From NCBI RefSeq assembly GCF_000250635.1, contig NC_016940.1, forward strand, positions 3,286,501 through 3,350,500: a stretch of DNA of 64,000 nucleotides, in the 5' to 3' direction. Position 1 is the stretch's first letter; each line of letters starts with the position of its first letter. The notes beneath the pieces are model-generated. The model did no database searches. It saw only the letters and a list, made by a program, of their open reading frames with translations, and was not told where the DNA came from. Both the position numbers and the translations under genes were made by a program. This stretch comes from Saprospira grandis str. Lewin (GTDB taxonomy: Bacteria; Bacteroidota; Bacteroidia; Chitinophagales; Saprospiraceae). This document shows positions 26,427-34,892 of this stretch, in pieces.

Positions 26427-27302
26427 ATGTCACTAACCTGCTCCAATTTCAAAAACCGCTTCTTTATCCAAGATGAGCAGTTGGCGCTTTTGCAAACTGT
26501 TTCTGAACAGATGTTAGACCGCTTGCCAGCTATTATTGATGAGCTGTATGAGTATATGCGTCAGTTTCCAAAGTTTAAGGATTATTTTCACTCTGAAGAC
26601 TATATCGCTAAGGTGAAACAGCTGCAAATAGAGCACTGGCGCTCTTTCTGGGAAGATGACCTAGATGATGCTTATTTGCATAAGCGAGTACGCATCGGAG
26701 AGGTACATGCCCGCATCGGTCTGCCCTTAGATATGTATTATGATGCTGTCATGATACTCAATAAACTCTTTGAAGATGAATTTAATGCTTTGGGGGTAGA
26801 GACGGTGGCTTTGTCTACTGCCTATCACCGACGGGTGGCTTTGGATGTCTATATTGTTGTAGATACCTACAACAAAATCATGAAGGAGCGCCTAGAGGAG
26901 CAAAATGAAGCTTTGCGAGAAATGTCTACTCCAGTAGCCCAAATCGCCGAGCATATTTTATTGTTGCCTTTAGTGGGAATTATTGACTCTAAACGTGCTC
27001 AGGAGCTGATGAGCAGTATGCTTGACAAGGTGGGGCAAATGGCTGCTAAAGTCTTTATCTTAGACATTAGTGGAATTGCTGTAGTGGATACCGCCGTAGC
27101 CAACCACCTCATTAAAATGACTAAAGCTTCTCGCTTAATGGGCTGCGATTGTATTATTTCAGGCATCTCGCCTGCAGTGGCCCAAACTATTGTAGAGCTA
27201 GGGGTGCAAATTGATGAAATTATCACGGAGGGCACTATGCGGGCCGCTTTAAATGAGGCCTATAAACTGACTGGCTTAGAACTTCGACAAATTAAAAAAT
27301 AG
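26427..27302 (+). CDS. rsbR: RsbR-type stressosome protein with N-terminal globin sensor domain
   Basis: 291 residues. Residues 1-155 form a globin-coupled-sensor (protoglobin) domain: an LQIEHW motif at 67-71 and RIGEVHARIGLP, where His94 fits the proximal haem ligand. A short helix (155-168) leads into an RsbR STAS domain. Both RsbR phospho-positions can be placed: Ser188 in GIIDSKRAQEL (Thr171 in B. subtilis RsbR) and Thr222 in VVDTAVANHL (Thr205). RsbR proteins build the ~1.8 MDa stressosome with RsbS and hold RsbT. Haem-based RsbR sensors are known from Vibrio; oxygen or another gas is thus the likely signal here. It abuts rsbS with no gap. Confidence 0.93.
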   Translation: MSLTCSNFKNRFFIQDEQLALLQTVSEQMLDRLPAIIDELYEYMRQFPKFKDYFHSEDYIAKVKQLQIEHWRSFWEDDLDDAYLHKRVRIGEVHARIGLPLDMYYDAVMILNKLFEDEFNALGVETVALSTAYHRRVALDVYIVVDTYNKIMKERLEEQNEALREMSTPVAQIAEHILLLPLVGIIDSKRAQELMSSMLDKVGQMAAKVFILDISGIAVVDTAVANHLIKMTKASRLMGCDCIISGISPAVAQTIVELGVQIDEIITEGTMRAALNEAYKLTGLELRQIKK

Positions 27303-27662
27303 ATGGAACAACTCCATAGAATACCTGTACAGCGCTCAGAGGACAAATTGATTGTTCCTATTCAGTATGAGCTAACAGCTCCTGCCTTGAACGCCTTAAA
27401 AGATCGCCTTTTTAATCAGATCCAAGGCCAAAACTACAAGGGGGTAGCTTTTGACCTCTCTGGTTTGGAGCTCATCGATGCAGAAGAACTAGAAAGTCTG
27501 CTGCAACTGATGCGAACGCTCAAAATTGTAGGTTTGGTCCCTGTGCTTTGTGGCCTCTCTCCTGGTCTAACCGCCACTATTGTCGGTCTAGACATTTCTT
27601 TTGATGCCCTAGCCGTAGAGGCAGATCTTAAATTGGCCCTAGAATACTTATCTAAGTTATAA
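27303..27662 (+). CDS. rsbS: RsbS-like stressosome STAS protein lacking the usual phospho-serine
   Basis: 119 residues, a single STAS domain. Size, position between rsbR and rsbT, and the RIPVQ...IVPIQ start identify it as RsbS, the stressosome core subunit that retains RsbT until phosphorylated at Ser59 (B. subtilis numbering). Here the loop reads GLELIDAEELESLLQLM: the acceptor position is Ala60, followed by two Glu. Ser64 is four residues on and probably on the following helix. Release of RsbT must therefore rely on RsbR phosphorylation or another site, or the subunit is permanently in one state. The stop overlaps the rsbT ATG by 1 nt. Confidence 0.88.
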   Translation: MEQLHRIPVQRSEDKLIVPIQYELTAPALNALKDRLFNQIQGQNYKGVAFDLSGLELIDAEELESLLQLMRTLKIVGLVPVLCGLSPGLTATIVGLDISFDALAVEADLKLALEYLSKL

Positions 27663-28060
27663 TGGAACTTGTTTTTAGACAACATATTCGTACAGAGATG
27701 GACCTACATCTCACGATCCATAAAACAAGCAATTTGCTTAAGGATCTAGGCTTTCCTACTATTGCAGTAGCTAAGCTCAGTACTTCTGTGTCTGAACTGG
27801 GCTATAATATTTTGAAGTATGCCAAAGAAGGCTATTTTAATGTAGAAAAGATCAACTATCCCCGCCTAGGCGTAAGGGTGGTGGCCATAGATCAAGGACC
27901 AGGAATTGAAGATATTGAGGCCGCACTACAAGATAGTTTTAGTACTTCCGGAACCCTAGGCCTTGGCCTTCCTGGCGTTCGCCGAATGATGGATGAATTT
28001 AACATCAAAAGCGAGTTTGGTAAGGGAACCGAGGTGAGCATCGTAATTTATAAATCATGA
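27662..28060 (+). CDS. rsbT: RsbT-type switch kinase
   Basis: 132 residues with a GHKL-type ATPase fold. N box TSVSELGYNILKYAKEG, G1 box DQGPGIED, and the G2 box FSTSGTLGLGLPGVRRMMDEF are almost a textbook RsbT signature. In the stressosome RsbT phosphorylates RsbR and RsbS on stress, leaves the complex and activates the RsbU phosphatase. Its ATG overlaps the rsbS stop and its own end overlaps the rsbX-like gene by 4 nt (ATGA), so stoichiometric translation is likely. Confidence 0.95.
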   Translation: MELVFRQHIRTEMDLHLTIHKTSNLLKDLGFPTIAVAKLSTSVSELGYNILKYAKEGYFNVEKINYPRLGVRVVAIDQGPGIEDIEAALQDSFSTSGTLGLGLPGVRRMMDEFNIKSEFGKGTEVSIVIYKS

Positions 28061-28659
28061 GTTGGGTCAGACGATATGAGGACGAATACTTCCAGTTGCA
28101 CTATTCTTGGCGAAATTGCCGAGGAGAGCAGTGCTGTGGAGATGCAGTACTGGTCCACAGAGAAGAAAGTTCTATCTTCTTGGCCCTGATTGATAGCCTT
28201 GGCCATGGCCCAAAAGCCGCAGAAATGTCAGATAAGCTTAAAGACTATCTGAAAAAATATCACTATCTTCCGCTAGACGAATTGCTCCAAAAGGCTCACC
28301 GCCACTTTGAAGCAAGCCGAGGCGCAGCCCTAGCGGTTTGCCGCCTGCATGAAGATGGTCGCTTAGAGTATATCGGACTGGGCAATGTCGTGGTCCGAAT
28401 TCTCGAACACCAACAAGAACAATTGCTGGTGTCTAAGGATGGCGTGCTGGGCCAAAGAGCCCGGCAGTTCCAAATCACTGAACATCAATTGCTGCCAGGA
28501 TATGCCCTGATGATGTATTCGGATGGTATTAAAGGACGCCCCCTTTACCGTAAGAGTTGGCCCCTCAGAGGAACGCCCGAACTCTTATCAGATATTATCG
28601 AAAACTATGGACGTAGCTATGATGATCTCTCTATAGTCTACCTTAACCTCCTGAAATAA
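28057..28659 (+). CDS. rsbX: RsbX-type PP2C phosphatase
   Basis: 200 residues, a compact PP2C/SpoIIE phosphatase domain without sensor parts. Metal-binding acidic motifs are visible as CCGDAVLV, ALIDSLGHGPKA, MMYSDGIKG and SYDDLSIVYL. RsbX resets the stressosome by removing phosphate from RsbR and RsbS; here RsbR must be the chief substrate since RsbS lacks its acceptor Ser. ATG at 28057 overlaps the rsbT stop. The next gene starts 7 nt later. Confidence 0.93.
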   Translation: MSWVRRYEDEYFQLHYSWRNCRGEQCCGDAVLVHREESSIFLALIDSLGHGPKAAEMSDKLKDYLKKYHYLPLDELLQKAHRHFEASRGAALAVCRLHEDGRLEYIGLGNVVVRILEHQQEQLLVSKDGVLGQRARQFQITEHQLLPGYALMMYSDGIKGRPLYRKSWPLRGTPELLSDIIENYGRSYDDLSIVYLNLLK

Positions 28660-28666
28660 CCTGCTT

Positions 28667-30295
28667 ATGTTCTTGCACACTAGCCATATTCGAATACAAG
28701 CCATAGAAGATATTTACCACTTCAGACATAAAGTCTTTAGTGTGGCAGAGTTGCTGACTGTAGACGCTATTACAGTCACTACCCTAAGTAATTCTATCTC
28801 TTCCTATTTGCGCAAATTGCCCTACCCCCAAGAGGTAGAGGTGCAGCTCAAAGGCGATGGAGAAAAAATTACACTCAGCGTTCAGGTGCAAAGATCGGCT
28901 AAGGAAGAACGCCTCTTGGCTGCTTTCTTTGACGAAATCCAACCCACCAATAATAGTAGCGAGCTCTTGCTAATCAAGCATTTTCGCCTCAGAGAAGATT
29001 TTGAAGGAAAGTTCCGCGCCGCCTCTAATATCCTAGACCTAAAAACAAAGGAGGAGCTGGCCCAAGAATTACTAGAGTCTTCAGAAAATCTCCGTAAGGC
29101 TACTTTGGCCAAAGCACGGATGGAAAACGAGCTGAATGTAGCCCGCGATATCCAACTCAGTATGCTGCCGCTTAGCTTTCCCGCTTTTCCCAATAAAGAT
29201 GAAATTGAGGTCTTTGCCCAACTTATCCCCGCCCGAGAAGTAGGAGGCGATTTCTACGATTTTTATTTCCTCGATGATCGCCACCTCGCTATCGTTGTCG
29301 GAGACGTTTCTGGTAAAGGCGTTCCCGCCGCCCTCATGATGGCGGTCTGTAAAACGCTGCTCAAATCAAGAGCAAGTACAGAGCAATCTACCGCTAGTAT
29401 TCTCACTTATGTGAATACCGAAATGGCTAAGGATAACCCCAAGTCGATGTTCGTGACGCTCTTTATGGGCATTCTCGATGTGCAAACTGGGCAGTTTACT
29501 TATTCTAATGCGGGACACAACCCCACTTATATCCGCCGAGCCGATGGCGAACTCGAACGCCTGAGCAAATTGCATGGCCCCGTTTTGGCCGCTATGGAGG
29601 GCCTCGTCTATCGAGAGTCTACCATAGAACTCAAAACCGATGATCTGGTTTTTGCCTATACCGACGGAATTACAGAGGCCCACAATGAAGCTAATGAGCT
29701 CTTTTCGGATGAGCGCCTACAACAGTTGCTCAAACAATATCCCGATGAACAGGCCCAGCCTACCGTAGAACGCATTGTTCAGGCTACCCAAATTTTTAAG
29801 GGAGAACGAGAGCAGTTTGATGATATTACAGCCATCGCCCTGAGCTTCTTAGGTAAGGGCCAAGCCGTGGCCACCTACGATAAGGAGTTCTGTATCAAGA
29901 ACGAAATCTCTGAGGTCCAACGAGCCATGATTATCTTTGAGGAGTTTGCCCATGAGCACCGCATCCCTATGCCGGTTATGCTCAAGGTCAATATTGTCCT
30001 CGATGAACTATTATCTAATATTATTAAGTATGGCTTTGAGGATGAGGATCGCCTCCAACTCATCGACATTAAAATAGAGTTGCAAGCCGGCAAGCTATTA
30101 CTCGAAATTTCGGATCGTGGCCTGCCTTTTAACCCCTTCCAAAAAACGCCGCCCGATTTGAGCAAGTCGATTGAAGAGCGCGAAATTGGTGGCTTGGGGA
30201 TCCATTTGGTCCGCAAACTGATGGATGAGCACTCTTATAAACGCAAAATTGATCAGAATGTCGTACTCATGATTAAGTACAATATTTTTGAGTAA
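28667..30295 (+). CDS. RsbU-RsbW fusion: PP2C phosphatase plus anti-sigma-type kinase
   Basis: 542 residues, three parts. Residues 1-115 resemble a worn GHKL-like fold (TTLSNSISSYLRKLP), followed by a coiled-coil linker (~115-170). Residues ~175-405 are a SpoIIE/RsbU phosphatase with all acidic sites: REVGGDFYDF, VVGDVSGKGVPAALMM, AYTDGITEA and EQFDDITAI. Residues ~410-542 are an RsbW/SpoIIAB-like kinase: N box IVLDELLSNIIKYG, G1 SDRGLPFNP, G2 GGLGIHLVRKLMDE. One chain could thus both dephosphorylate and phosphorylate the STAS protein at 26031, with RsbT deciding the balance (inference). Last gene of the operon; element copy 10 starts 5 nt after its stop. Confidence 0.93.
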   Translation: MFLHTSHIRIQAIEDIYHFRHKVFSVAELLTVDAITVTTLSNSISSYLRKLPYPQEVEVQLKGDGEKITLSVQVQRSAKEERLLAAFFDEIQPTNNSSELLLIKHFRLREDFEGKFRAASNILDLKTKEELAQELLESSENLRKATLAKARMENELNVARDIQLSMLPLSFPAFPNKDEIEVFAQLIPAREVGGDFYDFYFLDDRHLAIVVGDVSGKGVPAALMMAVCKTLLKSRASTEQSTASILTYVNTEMAKDNPKSMFVTLFMGILDVQTGQFTYSNAGHNPTYIRRADGELERLSKLHGPVLAAMEGLVYRESTIELKTDDLVFAYTDGITEAHNEANELFSDERLQQLLKQYPDEQAQPTVERIVQATQIFKGEREQFDDITAIALSFLGKGQAVATYDKEFCIKNEISEVQRAMIIFEEFAHEHRIPMPVMLKVNIVLDELLSNIIKYGFEDEDRLQLIDIKIELQAGKLLLEISDRGLPFNPFQKTPPDLSKSIEEREIGGLGIHLVRKLMDEHSYKRKIDQNVVLMIKYNIFE

Positions 30296-30300
30296 TTTTT

Positions 30301-30438
30301 GGGGCCTCCGCAGCTTCGCTGCGGCACTCCCTTGCGGGGCTCGCAGGTCTGCTCGGCCCTGCGGCGGCTTTGCCGCCTTGGTCTGCCGCTATGCGGCACC
30401 CCTACAGGCAGCTAGGCCTGCGGGCGCTAAAGCGCCCT
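30301..30438 (+). repeat. GC-rich structured element, copy 10 (GGGGCCT/AGGCC type)
   Basis: Plus orientation, 5 nt after the end of the RsbU-RsbW fusion gene. Internal pair GGGG with CCCC; middle hairpin GCGGCGGC-TTTG-GCCGCC. Confidence 0.9.
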
Positions 30439-30440
30439 GT

Positions 30441-30490
30441 AGACTGCTCCTCCCTTCGGTCGTCGAAGTAGGGCAGTCTTTCCCTATTTT
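30441..30490 (+). terminator. probable terminator of the stressosome operon
   Basis: Outer stem AGACTGC (30441-30447) with GCAGTCT (30473-30479), inner TTCG-GTCGT-CGAA hairpin, followed by TTCCCTATTTT. It carries the same TCGGTCGTCGAA module as the hairpin at 24593. Confidence 0.5.
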
Positions 30491-30565
30491 AGCCCCTAGC
30501 GTTTTCTATAGCTTCCTCCCCCCCAATATTCTGGCTTTTGGGCCAGAGGCAGGGCGGCGGCTATT

Positions 30566-30700
30566 GGCTGAGGGATGGAAAGTGGTGCGGCGAAGCCGCA
30601 GACCCAAGTTTTTGAGCGCAGCGAAAAAACTGCAGGGCCGAGCAGACCTGCGAGCCACGACAGAGCCCGACCCAAGGCCGTAGGCCGCAGGGGCAGCCCC
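30566..30700 (-). repeat. GC-rich structured element, copy 11 (GGGGCTG/CAGCC type)
   Basis: Minus orientation. Internal pair is GTGG (CGTGGCTCGC) with CCAC (CACCACTTTCC), a distinct compensated variant. The stretch 30296-30788 holds only copies 10 and 11, the hairpin between them and ~85 nt of leader for the next gene. Confidence 0.9.
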
Positions 30701-30788
30701 AAAAAAAACAAAAAACAAAGAAGAACAAGCAGTCTGCAAAACGCAAGCTGATGCAAAGACCCCATTATTCGCAGTATGGAAAGCAGAT

Positions 30789-33038
30789 ATGATAGGACAA
30801 AAATTTAGGCAAGAATGGCGTAGCAACTGGCTGCAGGCCAAACCTTCCTGGCAAGAGGATGGCGTGGCTGCATTTAGTATGGCTATGGTCACCATACCGC
30901 TTTGCCTAGGGATTGCCCTAGCTTCGGGAGTTCCGCCCATGGCCGGTTTATTTTCGGCTATTATGGGTGGGTTGATTGCCACTCTTTTTCGGAGTAGCCA
31001 ATTGACCATGAATGGCCCCGCAGCTAGTTTAATTGTAGTCACCCTGAGTTGTATAGAGCTCTTGGGCGATGGCAATGCCTTGGCGGGATTTCGGTATTTT
31101 TTAGCGGCCACAGTAGTAGCTGGAGTGTTTTTGATGCTCTTCGGCCTTCTTCGTTTGGGCCGTTATGGAGATATATTTTCTAGATCGGTTATTTATGGTG
31201 TTTTAGGCGCTATTGGGCTGATCATTTTGGGTAAACAGATGCCGGTGGCCTTAGGCGCCGAGAGCTGGGCCCTAACGCCCATGGAGAGCTTGGAGGAGAT
31301 TCCAGAGCTCTTTTTGCGCCAAAACCCTATTGTGGGGCTGATTACCTTGGGCTCGGTGGCCCTTTTGGTTTTGCAGGCCTATACCAAAAACCGTTGGATA
31401 CAGATGATTCCGGGCCCAGTTTGGGTTATTGGTTTTAGTATGATTATGGCTTATCTGCTCAATTTGGATGAGCCGCATACGGTGGAGGCTATGGGCCAAA
31501 GTTTTGCTTTGGGCCCAGATTTATTGGTCAATTTACCTGAGGACATTTGGGAAAATGTGGTCTATCCCGACTTCTCAAAGTGGGACCATTTTTACTTCTG
31601 GCAGATTGTGGTCACCATTACCCTGATTGTGTCTATTGAGACCGTGATTTCGGCCAAGGCCATGGATAAAATTGATCCTTTGGGTCGACAAACCAATCTG
31701 AATAAGGATCTCTTTGCTTGTGGATTGAGCAGTATTTTTTCGGCCTGTGTTGGTGGCCTGCCCGTGATTACGGCCGTGCCTATGTATTATGGGGCAAAAA
31801 CCAAATGGGCCAATTTATTTCAGGCCTTGATGTTGGTTGTTTTTGTGCTCTTTTTGCCTGTATTTGCTCGGGGGGTGCCCTTGGCTGCACTGGCCACCTT
31901 GCTTATTTTTACGGCCTATAAATTGGCCTCTCCAAAAATCTTTAAGGATACTTTTCGCCTAGGTTTAGAGCAGTTTGTGGTCCTTATTTCGACCCTGCTC
32001 ATGATTCTATTTAACGGCTTACTTTGGGGAATTGCCTTTGGTTTTGCCGTGACTATTTTCTTGCAGTATAGCCAATCTAATTTAGAGTTTAAGCAGTTTT
32101 GGCGTTACCTTTTGCGCCCCGATATTCAGGTAGAAGAGCGGGCCGATGGGCAGATTTATGTGGCCATTAAGGGCGTCATCAACTTCATCAATATTTTACA
32201 GCTAAAAAATACGCTGCGTTCGGCCAACAAAAAGGACCTCTTGATTTTGGACCTTTCTAATACTCGTTTGGTAGACTCGGCGGTTTTGGAGTACCTCAAT
32301 GAGGAGGTAGAGCGCTATGATTTGCCCAACCTCAACTTTGATATTATTGGTTTAGATGCGCATGAAACCTCTTCGCGTCACCCCAATGCCATGCACGTAT
32401 TGCCCGAAAACAAAAAGCCACAGCTGACCAAAAGGCAGCAGGCTTTGGGCGAATTGGCAGAGGCAAAAAGCGGGCAATTTTGGCCCGAGCTGAGTTGGGA
32501 GGTGAATATGCTCAAGCAGTTTAGTTTTTTCCAGACTCGGCCCATTGAATATAAGCTCAATATGGCTAAGGGGAACTACCAACTCTTTTTTGAATGGGAG
32601 AGTTGTGATTTGACCTTTGCCCAGGGGGCGCTTTTCAATGCGCAGGCCTATCATAGTAGTATTATCTTGTTGCACCTTCCCTTTAATGCACCGCTTTTTG
32701 TTTTGGAGGCCGAAAAAGGTCCCACTAAAATAGGCGCGCAATTATCGGTTTATAAGGATGTCAACTTTAGATCCCATCCCCAATTTTCGCATCGCTACCT
32801 CTTGCGTGGCCCCAGCGAAAAAGATATGCGTGAGTTTTTTGATACGGATTTGCTCGACTTTTTGGAGAGCCAGCCCACGCACTATATCGAATCGAACGGA
32901 ACCATGATTTTCATAATGCACCAGTTGCGCTTTGCCTCTTTACAAGAAATGCGAGAAATGCACAATTTTGCAGAGGAACTCTCTAAAAAGCTCATGTTGA
33001 GCTGGCGCAAACAAACTCAAGCACAATTAAAATCTTAG
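30789..33038 (+). CDS. SulP-family anion transporter with STAS domain and C-terminal extension
   Basis: 749 residues. Residues ~25-440 hold the SulP transport domain with 11-12 membrane helices, opening with the family motif FSMAMVTIPLCLGIALASGV and GLFSAIMGGLIATLF, and later the conserved VISAKAMDKIDP. Residues ~450-545 are a STAS domain (LLILDLSNTRLVDSAVLEYL). The family moves sulfate, bicarbonate or other anions. About 200 further residues (from ~550) are unusual for SulP proteins and show no recognised domain. The next gene follows 4 nt later. Its position after the stressosome genes may be chance; they are separated by two repeats. Confidence 0.92.
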   Translation: MIGQKFRQEWRSNWLQAKPSWQEDGVAAFSMAMVTIPLCLGIALASGVPPMAGLFSAIMGGLIATLFRSSQLTMNGPAASLIVVTLSCIELLGDGNALAGFRYFLAATVVAGVFLMLFGLLRLGRYGDIFSRSVIYGVLGAIGLIILGKQMPVALGAESWALTPMESLEEIPELFLRQNPIVGLITLGSVALLVLQAYTKNRWIQMIPGPVWVIGFSMIMAYLLNLDEPHTVEAMGQSFALGPDLLVNLPEDIWENVVYPDFSKWDHFYFWQIVVTITLIVSIETVISAKAMDKIDPLGRQTNLNKDLFACGLSSIFSACVGGLPVITAVPMYYGAKTKWANLFQALMLVVFVLFLPVFARGVPLAALATLLIFTAYKLASPKIFKDTFRLGLEQFVVLISTLLMILFNGLLWGIAFGFAVTIFLQYSQSNLEFKQFWRYLLRPDIQVEERADGQIYVAIKGVINFINILQLKNTLRSANKKDLLILDLSNTRLVDSAVLEYLNEEVERYDLPNLNFDIIGLDAHETSSRHPNAMHVLPENKKPQLTKRQQALGELAEAKSGQFWPELSWEVNMLKQFSFFQTRPIEYKLNMAKGNYQLFFEWESCDLTFAQGALFNAQAYHSSIILLHLPFNAPLFVLEAEKGPTKIGAQLSVYKDVNFRSHPQFSHRYLLRGPSEKDMREFFDTDLLDFLESQPTHYIESNGTMIFIMHQLRFASLQEMREMHNFAEELSKKLMLSWRKQTQAQLKS

Positions 33039-33042
33039 GAAC

Positions 33043-33843
33043 ATGAATCATATTATTCAATATAAGGCCAACCGTTTATTTTTGGTCCTAGGAGGTTTCT
33101 TTATTGCCAATGCAATTATTGCAGAATTCATTGGCGTGAAAATCTTTTCTCTAGAGGCTAGCGGTGGTTTTGACCCCCTAGGATTGATGATTCTAGGCTA
33201 TGAACTCAATTTAGATCTTACGGCTGGTGTTTTACTTTGGCCCGTTGTTTTCATTATGACCGATGTCATCAATGAGTATTTTGGCGCCAAAGGGGTGCGC
33301 TTCCTCTCGCAGGGGGCCGTGGTCCTTATTCTCTACGCCTTCTTAATGGTCTTTCTGAGTATTGCACTGGTGCCCGCTAGTTGGTGGCCAGGCAGCCGAG
33401 CAGGCAATGGAGGACCAGAAGATATGCAAATAGCATTTCAAGCTATTTTTGGACAAGGACTCTGGATTATCGTGGGCTCGCTCACCGCCTTTTTAGTGGG
33501 CCAAATTGTAGATGTAATCGTTTTTCAACGCATCAAAAGAGCAACCGGAGAAAGCCGCATCTGGATGAGAGCAACCGGCTCTACCCTGGTATCTCAACTC
33601 ATTGATAGCTTTGTAGTCCTTTATATCGCTTTTGGCCTAGGCGCCGATTGGACCTTTGACCGCATCATTGCTGTAGGAACCGTTAATTATATTTATAAAT
33701 TTACTGTGGCCATCCTCCTAACGCCTTTGCTTTATTGGATGCACCACATTATTGATAACTATTTGGGCAAGAAATTAGCTGATGAACTTAAACATACAGC
33801 ACTTCTCCCAGCCAAGGAATCATCTTCAAAAGAAGGAGAGTAG
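33043..33843 (+). CDS. queuosine precursor transporter family (VUT/YhhQ-like)
   Basis: 266 residues, about six to seven membrane helices. The family signature FIMTDVINEYFGAKGVR is present near residue 70, and later VGQIVDVIVFQRIK and STLVSQLIDSFVVLYIAFG, as in YhhQ. E. coli YhhQ imports the queuosine precursors preQ0/preQ1; the same role here is by homology. It follows the SulP gene by 4 nt and precedes a lipoprotein gene by 28 nt, and the three share a terminator at 34670. Confidence 0.93.
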   Translation: MNHIIQYKANRLFLVLGGFFIANAIIAEFIGVKIFSLEASGGFDPLGLMILGYELNLDLTAGVLLWPVVFIMTDVINEYFGAKGVRFLSQGAVVLILYAFLMVFLSIALVPASWWPGSRAGNGGPEDMQIAFQAIFGQGLWIIVGSLTAFLVGQIVDVIVFQRIKRATGESRIWMRATGSTLVSQLIDSFVVLYIAFGLGADWTFDRIIAVGTVNYIYKFTVAILLTPLLYWMHHIIDNYLGKKLADELKHTALLPAKESSSKEGE

Positions 33844-33871
33844 TCTCCATCAATAACCGATCATCAATCTT

Positions 33872-34609
33872 ATGCAGAAAAAACAGCTATGGGCGATCTT
33901 GCTCTTGGTATTTGCTTTGGCCGCTTGTACTGGCGGTAAAAAAGCAGGCAGTTCACTTTATGAAAAGTCAAGCAAAACTCCAGAGGAGATCTCCAAAATA
34001 TTTAACAAATTTGACCGCCTAAAATCACAGCTAGTAGGCCACTTTAGTAATCGTCAACAACTTTTAGAAGAAAATAGCGCCGAACCCCCCCAAGAGTTTG
34101 TGGTGGTTCCCATTTTTCAATATGACCGCCCAGGAGAGTTTTGGGTCTATCTCGAACTATTTTCTCCCGATATGAAAGAAAGCCCACTCGATCAACGCAT
34201 CGAACAATATGTGCAAATTGATCGCGATAGCTTCCGCCAAGAGGTGTATTACCTCAAAGAACCCGAAAAGTATATCAATGCCTGGAAAAAAAGCAAGTTC
34301 CCTAAACTCGATATCCGTAAGGACCTGATCAAAAACCCCGCCTGCGACCTGACAATCATTCATCAGGAACACAAAAAAGGAAGCTTCAAAACCCTAATGC
34401 CGGATGAGGTAACCTGCGAAATGCTTACTTCTACTACGGCTGCCCGCTATGTCGACCTCATGTATGAAACTACCGATGAGGGCTATACCATGTGGTTTAC
34501 TTTCTATGATAAGAATAAACAAAAACTCAAGGCTACAGAAGGCCCCGGCCTGTCTTTCCTCCGCCTTAATCCTGGCGATGAAGGCTATATTAAAGTAGGG
34601 AAGAATTAG
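33872..34609 (+). CDS. CpeT/CpcT-like lipoprotein
   Basis: 245 residues. Leader with lipobox ALAAC predicts lipidation near Cys19. The mature part resembles CpeT/CpcT (DUF1001): LVGHFSNRQQ at the start, then EFWVYLELFSP, DSFRQEVYYLKEP, ACDLTIIHQ, and the late GYTMWFTFYD block. In cyanobacteria CpcT attaches phycocyanobilin to phycobiliproteins; the lineage here has no phycobilisome, and many heterotrophs carry this fold, so its job is unknown. Assigned by pattern memory, so moderate confidence in the family. Last gene of the SulP-VUT operon. Confidence 0.75.
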   Translation: MQKKQLWAILLLVFALAACTGGKKAGSSLYEKSSKTPEEISKIFNKFDRLKSQLVGHFSNRQQLLEENSAEPPQEFVVVPIFQYDRPGEFWVYLELFSPDMKESPLDQRIEQYVQIDRDSFRQEVYYLKEPEKYINAWKKSKFPKLDIRKDLIKNPACDLTIIHQEHKKGSFKTLMPDEVTCEMLTSTTAARYVDLMYETTDEGYTMWFTFYDKNKQKLKATEGPGLSFLRLNPGDEGYIKVGKN

Positions 34610-34669
34610 TCTAAACCATTTGAAAGTCTAATTGTTTTTGCTTATTATTAAATGAGCATTCAAAAGATA

Positions 34670-34703
34670 CAAAGGCCTCGCTCTGCGAGGCCTTTGCTAT
34701 TTC
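34670..34703 (+). terminator. terminator of the SulP-VUT-lipoprotein operon
   Basis: 12-bp stem CAAAGGCCTCGC (34670-34681) with GCGAGGCCTTTG (34685-34696), 3-nt loop, then CTATTTCT. The remaining ~190 nt before the next gene show no clear promoter match. Confidence 0.8.
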
Positions 34704-34892
34704 TGCCTCCCCAGATACTTTATGTATGAAGTCTTGCTAGCCCTTTTGTCTAAAGAGAAATTTACTGGCAGAATAATGCGAGTAAAGAGCACCCCTTTAG
34801 CTCATTTTCTCGTTAAACAAATAGAATGTATTCCCCCATTCCCGCCTCTAAAGAAGCACTTACTTTTTTAGAGAGATATAGAAAAAATTAGC

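Noticed and set aside
34760-34785. sigma-54 promoter before the mcp gene
   Set aside because: TGGCAGAATAATGC has GG and GC separated by 9 nt, not 10, and no further -24/-12 match.
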